DNA of 64,000 bases from Sarcophilus harrisii (lineage: Eukaryota > Chordata > Mammalia > Dasyuromorphia > Dasyuridae): contig NC_045430.1 in the NCBI RefSeq assembly GCF_902635505.1, positions 806,001-870,000 of the forward strand, given 5' to 3'. The notes beneath the pieces were generated by a model. It saw only the letters and a list, made by a program, of their open reading frames with translations. It made no database searches and had not been told where the DNA came from. Positions 57,201 through 64,000 of this stretch are shown here, one piece after another. Every line of letters starts with the position of its first letter. The first letter of the stretch is position 1. The translations under genes were made by a program, and so were the position numbers.

Positions 57201-58247
57201 CCGGCCAGACCCCCAGCCCCCACACCGTGACTGGGTCCCCGGGGAGGCGAGCTCCCCTCCCCGTGCAGAGGAGCAAGAGGCAAAGCCGGCGCTTTGTTGT
57301 GCAACGTTTGCTGCACAGGAGGCGCCCCTTCCCCTGAGGAGCCAGCCCCAAGAGCCCCCCTCAGCCGGCAGCCAGCCCCCTCTGTTCTAAGTCCCTCTCC
57401 CAGCCTGAGGCGGGCCCAGCCACCGCCGAGGGGGACAGGAACAAAGGGGGCCTCACATCAAACAGGAGCCGGGCCTCCAGGGAAGCAGACTTGCTCCTTA
57501 AACAAAGGGTTCTGGGAAAATAGGGGCTCTGAGGCTGTGCATGCTTAGGGCCGGGGCCCAGCCCTGGGGGCCGCTTGGGGGGCTCTCATGTGACTCCCCC
57601 ACCCCAAGGCATCCCGAATGTGCCCAGGGCAGGGGCAGCAGCCCTCGGCCTCCCGTCTGGCCAGTCCAGGGCACTTCCCGCTGGGGGCGGCCGCCCAAGT
57701 CAGCAAGGCAGGGCTTCCCTGCTCGCTACCTGCTGGTCCCCAGAGCTGCCCGCACAGGCGGGCCTCTACACCACCCCTGCCGCCCCCTCATTGTAATCTA
57801 CATCCCCAGTCCCCTCATTGCACGCTGTGCCCCGCCCCCTCATTGTAATCTACATCCCAGTCCCCTCATTGTATGCTATGCCCCTCCCCTCATTTTACTC
57901 TTATGCCCCGCCCCCTCATTGTAATCTACATCCCAGTCCCCTCATTGTACGCTATGCCCCGCCCCCTCATTGTAATCTACATCCCAGTCCCCTCATTGCT
58001 CGCTGTGCCCCGCCCCCCATTTTACTCTGAATCAGGAACACCGCATTTGCACGTGCCCCTTGCAGAGCACACGCCCTCCCCCGGGCCCTGAGGGGGCAGG
58101 GGCGGCTGCGGGTTCGAATCTCTTGCCTGGTTTTCAGGATCTCCTGGAACTTCTGCTCCAGCTCCAGGCGCCGCTGCCGCTCCTTCTCCAGCTCCTGCTT
58201 CAGCATCTCGGCGTTGGTCTCCTCTCTCAGCTTCCGCAGCTCCTCTT
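48156..58247 (-). CDS. GRAMD4: GRAMD4 (GRAM domain protein 4), 3' exons
   Basis: GRAMD4 is a membrane protein of mitochondria/ER with a coiled coil, membrane segments and a C-terminal GRAM domain; it is linked to cell death downstream of E2F1. In gene order the window holds: coiled coil (EELRKLREETNAEMLKQ, 58247-58127); AEEPAPQQPPKG (57110-57037); WFYDRFGEYVEDFRFQPEES (56405-56273); LTENMRRL (55773-55748); a membrane-segment exon near 53.7 kb; GWRIQWSIVPEVSE (52759-52711); further exons at 52.4, 51.8, 51.6, 51.1, 50.2, 49.7 and 49.5 kb; then VLPGSGMGIAVSTPSTQK (48801-48733) and the last exon ending VKITSAAASSSDS* (48260-48156). The 5' exons, with the start codon, lie beyond 64000. Exons from 53.7 to 49.5 kb carry many single-base losses. 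Intact exons at both ends with clean splice sites argue for a live gene. Confidence 0.92.
48733..48801 (-). CDS. GRAMD4: GRAMD4 penultimate exon
   Basis: The acceptor cttccag is followed by YKVLSVLPGSGMGIAVSTPS and TQK, then the donor GTGAGA. It is 69 bases, 23 codons, phase 0 at both ends, and intact. Confidence 0.95.
49516..49592 (-). CDS. GRAMD4: GRAMD4 GRAM-domain exon, indel-rich
   Basis: The minus strand from about 49592 starts YLC and then matches the GRAM stretch known as YLCFESSKSG...DITDIQK only by changing frame several times (pieces: PKSA, SKE, GHHG in place of DITD). A donor-like GTGCGG follows. The differences are mainly missing bases. Confidence 0.6.
49685..49795 (-). CDS. GRAMD4: GRAMD4 GRAM-domain exon, indel-rich
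   Basis: The minus strand reads VCE, then GWRCCLI, then, across several lost bases, pieces of RDRKMP, DYI and NGVL. The bases that remain match the expected codons closely and substitutions are hard to find. Confidence 0.65.
50125..50205 (-). CDS. GRAMD4: GRAMD4 GRAM-domain start exon, indel-rich
   Basis: Minus-strand TKKAFHEIFNL followed, one frame away, by the remains of ENERPL marks the start of the GRAM domain. The boundaries are not clear. Confidence 0.6.
51028..51160 (-). CDS. GRAMD4: GRAMD4 exon after the last membrane segment, indel-rich
   Basis: The acceptor cccgcccttag is followed by AFAGIKFFLI, then, after one lost base, FIFKRCP. Further frame changes lead into pieces of PHIIW, SLPDPQLK and ARR. 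The donor candidate is GTGGGG. Confidence 0.7.
51562..51649 (-). CDS. GRAMD4: GRAMD4 membrane-segment exon, indel-rich
   Basis: The acceptor cctccag is followed by remnants of LFMWVQPEITQKL (clear at TQKL), then FFP and VGLMM, then GTAACT. Several single-base losses scramble the frame. Confidence 0.65.
51799..51842 (-). CDS. GRAMD4: GRAMD4 short exon, indel-rich
   Basis: Minus strand FGKMA, then, after lost bases, ILEKIKK and the donor GTGAGG. It matches the expected NLFGKMADILEKIKN. Confidence 0.7.
52417..52485 (-). CDS. GRAMD4: GRAMD4 exon EPPKEDL..., indel-rich
   Basis: Minus strand EPSK, EDLT and KFQ occur in shifting frames, ending in EKAQ and a clean donor GTAGGC. It corresponds to EPPKEDLTVSEKFQ...QKAQ. 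Confidence 0.65.
52711..52759 (-). CDS. GRAMD4: GRAMD4 49-base exon, intact
   Basis: G + GWRIQWSIVPEVSEVV, with donor GTGAGT and acceptor gtcctgaaag (weak pyrimidine tract). It is the only intact exon inside the damaged block. Confidence 0.9.
53620..53710 (-). CDS. GRAMD4: GRAMD4 first membrane-segment exon, indel-rich
   Basis: The minus strand has YM near 53704, then the remains of NAVWHGWAIP and the hydrophobic FLAIL (53651-53670). Frame changes prevent a clean translation. The preceding exon (KRGAKPVTNFVKNL...) was not found with confidence. Confidence 0.55.
53725..53860 (+). repeat. 33-bp minisatellite
   Basis: About four units of 'cttagaacagggg..tgtcagggctgggaggg' with phase points at 53758, 53791 and 53824. 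It is the reverse complement of the unit at 63730-64000. Confidence 0.95.
54660..54965 (+). repeat. GGAT/GGAA purine-rich simple repeat
   Basis: GGATGGAT, GGAAGG and GGGATGG words on a nearly pyrimidine-free strand. The intron of GRAMD4 here is otherwise unremarkable. Confidence 0.9.
55748..55773 (-). CDS. GRAMD4: GRAMD4 26-base microexon
   Basis: The acceptor ctctctcctag, then G + LTENMRRL + A, then the donor GTAAGT. It completes an Arg codon from the previous exon (AG|G) and opens a Lys codon (A|AG). The strong flanking sites make it convincing despite its size. Confidence 0.93.
56273..56405 (-). CDS. GRAMD4: GRAMD4 exon WFYDRFGEYVEDF
   Basis: 133 bases between acceptor gctcccag and donor GTAGGA. 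It reads KRSQMMCSRLQKWFYDRFGE, YVEDFRFQPEESTVETEEP, LSAR. It differs from human only by a few residues and its frame is intact. Confidence 0.97.
56490..56580 (+). repeat. (GA)/(GACA) microsatellite in intron
   Basis: GAGAGACAGA-type steps on the plus strand, about 80 bases outside the acceptor of the WFYDRFGEYVEDF exon. On the GRAMD4 strand it is pyrimidine-rich. Confidence 0.95.
56865..56940 (+). repeat. 30-bp minisatellite, same SINE-tail core
   Basis: Two and a half units of 'ctgttctcggcccctccccctctgacgcccc' with phase points 56871, 56901 and about 56930. Related to the 33-bp units at 53.7 and 63.7 kb. Confidence 0.9.
57037..57110 (-). CDS. GRAMD4: GRAMD4 linker exon
   Basis: The acceptor ctccctccag, then G + AEEPAPQQPPKGPVAAATQA + NHGS + G, then the donor GTGCGG. 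74 bases. Low-complexity Pro/Ala/Gln linker between coiled coil and conserved core; the QQPPKG word is shared with human. A G-run (16-18) lies in the intron at about 57133. Confidence 0.93.
57780..58015 (+). repeat. 51-bp minisatellite next to an exon
   Basis: About four units of 'ccccctcattgtaatctaca' + 'tcccagtcccctcattg' + 'tacgctatgccccg', with one half-unit insertion near 57890. It ends about 110 bases from the coiled-coil exon's donor. Confidence 0.95.
58127..58247 (-). CDS. GRAMD4: GRAMD4 coiled-coil exon with GC donor
   Basis: The acceptor ctccccccacag, then AA + EELRKLREETNAEMLKQELE + KERQRRLELEQKFQEILKT + AG. The next bases are GCAAGA, not GT: a GC-AG type donor with the expected AG|GCAAG context. 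The heptad pattern fits a coiled coil. 121 bases, intact. Confidence 0.96.
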
Positions 58248-61200
58248 CTGTGGGGGGAGAGCGAGAGTGAGCTCCCCGGGGCTCAGGGGCGCCACTGGCG
58301 GTGCCCCCGGGGCACTTGTGGGGCGGTGCCCGGGGGGGGGGCACTCGTGGGGCAGCGGGCCCGGCCTCCCTGCGCCCCGACACTCTGGGGCCCCAGTGCA
58401 TTTGCTCCGTACACCAAAGGCTCCGGAGGGCCGCACTCTCCTCCGAGGCCGCAGCGACCAGACTAACCGCGGAGCTCCCTCCTGGGTCTTGTGTCCTGCG
58501 CCCCTCACGGACTCTCTCTGGCCCCCGGAGCCCCGGCTCCCACCCACCTCGAGCTCCTGGACAAGGCAGAGGGGCCGGAGATGGAGGCCAGAGGCCGGGC
58601 GGGGGGTTCTGGGAGCGGAAGCGCGGGGGGCTTGGCACCCGGAGGGGCCATCTGGGGGCCCTTTCCGCAGGGCACAAGGCCCCCCTCTGGGCTCGAGGCG
58701 GCCCAGGGGGGCTGGGGCCTAAATTCAGCACCCAGGACTCCGGACAGCTCCGGGCTCCTGCTGCTTCCCTGCCCTCCTCAGGATGCCAGGGGCCCGCTCC
58801 TGCCTCTGGTCCTGGCAGTGGCTTTAAACCTGGGTTCTGATCAGCATCTCTGGGGTGGGCGCCCCCCATCCCCGGCCAGTCAGAAGAGTTATTAAAGAGA
58901 GACATCCAGCGTGCCCCAAAGACCCTTCCAAGGCCCCTCTGGCAGGAAGCCCTCCTCATTCCCATGTGTGCCCCAGCCCCCGGGGCGGCGTTGTGCCTCA
59001 GGGCACTCTCCCTGCCCGCAGACTGGGCGCTCCGTGAGGCCGGGCCCTGTCCCCATGCCCAGCAGAGCTCGGAGAAGCTGGCCCTAGAGGCCACGGGGGC
59101 CGGGGGGCCGGCCTGGCTTCGGAGGGTGATCTGGAAGCTGCCCAGCCCAGACTGTGGATCCCTGCCCTGCCCTTCTCCTGATCAGTCATTTACTGAGTCC
59201 CTGCCCTGAACTCCAGGGCCCAGGGATAGGCGGGGGGCCTCTTCTTATGGGGTGGGGACACAGGACAGAGGGAATTGGCCCAATTTACAGAGGAAGAAAC
59301 TGAGCCTGGGACTTCCCTAGGGTTTCATAGCTTGTAAGTGGGCCATGTGACTGGGCCCCAGCCCCACCTGAGGGAAGAGGGATCCCAGGCTTCCAGGGGC
59401 CTCCTCCTCAGGACAGAGTCAAGCTCAAAGTCATTGGCCACACTCCCACCTCTACCTGGACATTTTTAGCCTGCAAAGGTTACCCACTGCCCAGTACTCG
59501 GCCCCTCCCTCCCATTCTGCCCCTGGCACCAGCAGTCCCAGGAGGAAGGGGAGCTTCCCGGTCCTGGCGCAGCCCCCAGCTCCAAGCTTGCCCTGCCCTC
59601 CACAAGAGCAGCTCTCTGGGGGCCTTCTTCTTCCTTTGGATTCCCTAAGCCAGCCCAGGCCCTGACATACAGCAGGTGCTTAATAAGTGCCTAATGAAGG
59701 AAGTGACCTCCCTACAATTTCTGACCGCTGCAGAATCCCCTTGGAGGCAAGCTCATCTGGCCCCTGCTTGAACGTGCTTTGAGGCAGGGAGCTCACTGCC
59801 GCCCTCAGGGGCACCTTCTCCTTCTGGACCCGCGGGGGTCAGGGAGCACAAGAGCCGGGCCGCCCCGCTGACTTCCACCCGCTGTCCCACGTCTGTCCCG
59901 GGCTCCCTCTGCCCATTGCCACGAGAGGGCACAGCTGCGTTCTGTGAGTGCTCGACCACGCAGCGCCCCCCTATCACACACACACCGCCCGGCAGCTGCT
60001 CTCCTCCTGTAGCTGAGCTGGGGGGAGAGGCTGGCCCAAGGGCCCCCACCCTGCACCCCAGGGGCCCCCCCACCTTGCTCCCCGGGGGCCCTGCTGGCGC
60101 CCGCTCCCCAGCAGAGGGGCTCTCTCCCAGCTCCGGGCCCACCTGCAGGGAGGAGGAGCCCCCCAACGGCATCACAGGAGCCTGGCCGTGAGCAGCCGCC
60201 TGTGACAGATCTGGGTCAGTGGCAGCACTGAATGCATCCCCTGCTCTGCACAAAGGCCGCCGGGCCCTGGCATCGGCTTCTCCGTCCGGGCGGGAAGGAG
60301 CCCGAGCCGCCAATTTTCAGACAATGGCAGAGCCGAGAAGTGCCCATTTCCCCTGGAAACCCGGTTTCTCCCAGGCCGCTGCCAGAGCGGGGACGCTCTC
60401 AGCACGTGAGCACAGGGCGGGGAACGTCCCACACCCCCTCCCCACTCCCCAGCACCGGGGGCTCTCCCGGCCCAGCGCCCCCTCCTGGCCGCCCAGCGCC
60501 CTCCCAATCTGCCCTGTTCCCCACGTCCCCAGGAGCGCGTGGGCCTGTTGGGATGACATGGCGGGGCCGGGGGAAGGGGGTCTGGGCGCCCTCTCAGTGG
60601 TGCCCGGGATCAGACCTTGCCTCCAGTTCTGCTCCTGCACGTGCCCGGCACTTCCATCTTGCCCCTCAGCCCCCCCCCTTGCAGATCACGTTCCCCGAAT
60701 GCTCCCGCCGTTCACGGCTCCCCCAATGACGCCCCAGCGCCCAGCGTGTGTCCATTTTGTCGCTAGTGCCGGGGAGCGCGCTTTCTCTGACTTTTTGGGA
60801 AGACTCTGGGGCCTTCAGGGACTCGGGCTCTCTGGCTCACCCTGCACAGGCTGTCAGGGCTAGCGGCCTCGGCAGAGATCCCTGGGAGGCGGGTTCCTCG
60901 GGCCCCCGTCTCTGCCAGGCTCGGTCCGCCCTGACAGCGCCTCCCTCCCAGGCGCCTCCCTCCCAGGCGCCTCCCTCCCAGGCGCCTCCCTCCCAGACGC
61001 CTCCGCGGCTCAGGGCTGCAGCGTGAGCCCCGGCCTCCCGCCGTCCCACTGGTCTCACGCACCGTGTTGGACGTTAGCAGGAGCTGAGTCGGTGTCCTGG
61101 TGCCGGGAGGATCCGGGGCCCGTGGAGGTCCCAGGAGCACAAGGACTCGAGCCCAGACCTGCTGCCCACAGCCAGCTCCATCACCTGCTCCATTCTGCAA

Positions 61201-62924
61201 CCGCCCCCAACCTGGCCTTGGGCTGGCGCTGCCCCCCAAGGCCGAGGGCCCGTGATGACCCCCTACCAAGCCTAAGCCCGTGGGCCCTGACAGCATCCCC
61301 CCCAAGCCCAAGCCCTTGGGGCCCTGTCTCCCCCCTCCCCTCCCTCCCAAGCTGCCCTGACAGGAAGAGAATTGAGAGGAGACAACGCTCGCTTGCAGCT
61401 ATTTTTAAAGCCGTTAACAAGCTCTTACGGAGGAATCCTCTGGCCCAGAATTCGCTGCGCCCGGCTCCGGCCCAAAATAAAACTCAAGTGAGAATTCTTC
61501 AAGAAAACGGCTTTCTTCTAGGCCAGCGGTGGGGCCGGGGGAGGGGGGCCCCACAGTCCAAGGGCACGTCCTGAGCACGGGTGGCCCTGGCCCCCGAGCC
61601 CGGCCCTGGTCACCTCCCGCCCTGAGCACAGTCACAATTCTGTACTGATTCTAGCAGAAAGAAGGTGGGTTTTCTCCTCCGGCCCAATCCCCGCTGCTTC
61701 CCACAGGGGAACAGAAGCTCTGAGGGCACAGGGCAGAGGGACTAAGAAGGACTTGTGGCGAGAGCCCCAGCGCCCCCGATCGAGAAGGGCACTCTGCTGC
61801 CACCCTGGCACACCCGGCCTGCCCAGCCTAACCCACTCTTGCTTCCTCGCCTGAGTCCGGGCCAAACTGGCCCTTCTGCTCCTGGCTGCTGCTGTTAGTG
61901 CTCAGGCCCACCCCACACTGGCACAATTGCCCACTCTACACCCCACGCCAAATCTCCAGCTCTTTCTGCCCCCCACCAGAAGGTGGTGGGGTGAGGCGGG
62001 ACCCTGCCCGATGCTCGGCGGGATGCAGGTTTCCGGGCCGGCCTGCCCAGCCCCTGGCATGGGGACCCCAGTGGGAGCAGGTGTGGCAGTATGGGCTGGC
62101 GAGCCAGACCCAGGAACCCCAGCACTGGACTCTGCCTGCCCCGTCCGTCTCTGAAGGGCGCTGGGTCAGGAATTCTGTTGTAACCCCAATGCGGCTGGGC
62201 ACATAATCACAAAAGCCTGTCCCACACCCCCGCCCCAGCAAGGTGGGCTCTACAGGGCCCCAGAAAACAGATGCCGCCTTCCCAGGCCCCCACTCCCTGC
62301 ATGGGAGGCCCCACTCCCTGGTGGGTCCCCCCTCACATGGCTGACCGCTGCCCCTCAGCCCCCCCCATCAGGGGCTTGACTCTCAGCCCTGTGCCCATGA
62401 ACCTGCACCTGCACGTCCGGGCCGAGCTCAGCACCCTCACCCACGCCCGCTGGACGCGTCTATGTCGGAATCTCAGCGGGTCCCAAACAGAACTCGTTAC
62501 TGTTCCTCCAAAACCCTCCCCTGTTCCCAATTTTCCTGCCCCCCGGAAGGTCCTGGGCTTGGGGCCTCAGGGTCACTCTTTCTCTCTGCTCCCCCCCCAC
62601 CCCAGCAAGTCTGTCCCCAAGGTAAATTCTCCCTCCCGCGGCCCCCGCCCCGCCCAGTGGCCCCCCACCCCTCACAGCGATCAAACGGCTGCCGCCCGAG
62701 TCCACTCCAAGCTGCCTTCCCTGCCCCCTCCTCATCCGCAGGATCCGCCACAATGCCCCCCTCTGGCCTGGAGCTGCAGGCGCCAGGCCCACTCTGAACT
62801 GTGACCCCCTCCCAGAGACCCGGTTTCGGGGGGCCCTGCCCTCTCCCACCGGCCCCCATCCACCCTCCTAAGCGGTGGCCAGGGACGGGGCACCAAGAAC
62901 ACCAGGTTTTCTGCAAGGACCCGT
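58248..62924. other. GRAMD4 intron; no further exon found
   Basis: No match to the upstream GRAMD4 residues (for example FNRTEFDRLNEIKGH). A MIR scrap lies at about 59275-59345 ('aggaagaaactgagcctggg'), and another tail at 59655-59690. Long GC-driven frames are not exons. Confidence 0.6.
60937..61004 (+). repeat. 15-bp tandem repeat
   Basis: Four and a half units of gcgcctccctcccag; the last unit is altered to 'gacgcctccgcgg'. Confidence 0.97.
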
Positions 62925-63345
62925 GGGATCGGACCCAAAGTGAAGTGAGCGGAACCAGGACTCGGGACAGTCAGCAACACTGCACGACGACGGGCTGAGA
63001 AGGCCTCGGCTTTTCTGCTGGGGACAAGGCTGCCCCCGGCCCAGGAGAGAACTGACGGCCTCTGAGCGACGATCGGAGCAGACTTTTCCCCTTTGTTTTT
63101 CCGGGCTGGGGCTTCCTGCCTTTTCTCTCTTTCACAAGAAGGCGAATAAAATGTCTTGTGCGGCTGCACATGTATAAACCATATCCAGCTGTTTGCCTTT
63201 CCAAGGGGCGGCCAGGAGGGGAGGGACAACATTTTAACATTTTAAAAGAAAATAAAAATAAATTTTAAAATGAATTTTAAAAATGTTACATGTGATTAAG
63301 AAAAGCTGAATTTTAAAAATTAAAAAATTTTTAGAGAACACTAGG
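62925..63345 (+). mobile_element. L1 3' end in GRAMD4 intron, antisense to gene
   Basis: 'agtgaagtgagcggaaccag', 'gtcagcaacactgcacgacg', 'tttgcctttccaaggggcgg' and a degraded AT-rich end match an L1 3'UTR (compare 26495-26945). It is shifted towards GC. Confidence 0.65.
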
Positions 63346-63727
63346 TTTTGAATCCTGGGAGTTAGAGACTGATGTTTATCATCTACACAAGCGCAGTTCA
63401 GCCCCTTTGGGCCTCATGTAGGTCCCTTCTCGCCCAGTGGCTGGCTGGGGGCCCTCGTCCCCAAGGACTTGGCTTCCACCCTGACACCCCTGAAAGTGGC
63501 CAAGGATTGTCCCGGCTTTAGAACCCTAAAGAGCCACACACTAAATATAGAAGCGACTCAAAGGGTGAGCTCAGCATTCCTGCGCTCTGGCACACGTTGT
63601 CCTGACAGAGAAGGGTGCGCACATCACAGCCGCCACCAAGCCCAGCCCCCGGCCTTCTCCAGAGCTGGGCAGACGGCCTGCTCCTCCGCCAGATATGAAG
63701 AGGGGCGAGATACTGAATGACCTTCCC

Positions 63728-64000
63728 CGATCTCAGGCCCCTCCAGCCCTGACACCCCCTGTTCTAAGCCCCCTCCCAGCGCTGACATCTCCTGTTCTAA
63801 GCCCCTCCCAGCCCTGACATCTCCTATTCTAAGCCGCTCCCAGCCCTGACACCCCCTGTTCTAAGCCCCCTCCCAGCGCTGACATCTCCTGTTCTAAGCC
63901 CCTCCCAGCCCTGACATCTCCTATTCTAAGCCGCTCCCAGCCCTGACCCTCCTTGTTCTAAGCCCCCTCCCAGCCCTGACACCCCCTGTTCTAAGCCCCC
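63728..64000 (+). repeat. 33-bp minisatellite running off the window
   Basis: At least eight units of 'ccctgacatctcctgttcta' + 'agcccctcccagc' with 33-base phase (ttctaag near 63762, 63795 and so on). Two unit variants (acaccccctg, acatctcctg) alternate, suggesting a higher-order dimer or trimer. It continues past base 64000. Confidence 0.95.

Noticed and set aside
58109-58122. GGTTCGAATC, a perfect tRNA B-box word
   Set aside because: No A box or cloverleaf at the right distance. It lies in the intron next to a GRAMD4 exon.
57967-59094. 375-residue minus-strand frame
   Set aside because: Only 58127-58247 is a real exon (GRAMD4 coiled coil). The rest is GC-rich intron read through.
1-64000. 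CRISPR arrays, bacterial operons, phage or tRNA/rRNA genes
   Set aside because: None seen. The tandem repeats here are eukaryotic minisatellites without unique spacers.

Overview
This is vertebrate nuclear DNA and almost certainly marsupial. It carries intron-interrupted genes, CpG islands, many tRNA-derived CORE-SINE/MIR copies, L2-like tails, and several L1 elements whose 3' ends (G-rich 3'UTR, then an A tail) are of the type familiar from opossum and other marsupial genomes. There is no sign of bacterial or viral organisation. The species cannot be fixed from the sequence.

Layout. 1-10.3 kb: AT-rich and gene-free, with decayed L1, L2-like and SINE copies. 10.34-10.97 kb: a broken, intronless VENT-family homeobox retrocopy. 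11.0-12.5 and 18.0-19.0 kb: two diverged direct copies of a ~1 kb repeat that bracket 15.0-17.0 kb. That interval holds an intronless Ras-family gene (CDS 15006-15566) with GC-box-like upstream sequence and a poly(A) signal at 16988. 20.3-20.9 kb: a small CpG island with no assigned gene. 22-34 kb: repeat-rich, with four 5'-truncated L1 insertions, each with a visible target-site duplication or A tail. 34.1-35.9 kb: a CT-rich/GA-rich imperfect palindrome. 36.0-39.5 kb: an LTR fossil, then a 2.6 kb L1 nested in an older L1 3' end. 40.1-42.7 kb: a large CpG island containing a 29-bp minisatellite. 45.4-64 kb: the 3' two-thirds of GRAMD4 on the minus strand, in very GC-rich DNA with many minisatellites.

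GRAMD4 runs right to left. Exons at 58247-55748 and 48801-48156 are intact with good splice sites. The exons between about 53.7 and 49.5 kb are recognisable but peppered with single-base losses and almost no substitutions, which looks more like raw long-read sequence in a filled gap than a decayed gene. The 5' exons lie beyond base 64000.

The most interesting locus is the Ras-like gene. It keeps the P-loop, NKxD and SAK motifs over a full G domain. It is changed at the positions equivalent to Ras 12, 13, 59 and 61, and stops at the end of the G domain. The same frame then continues past the TAA into a cysteine-rich tail ending in a CAAX-like box. The altered position 12, N-terminal extension, single coding exon and Gln at position 37 recall ERAS.
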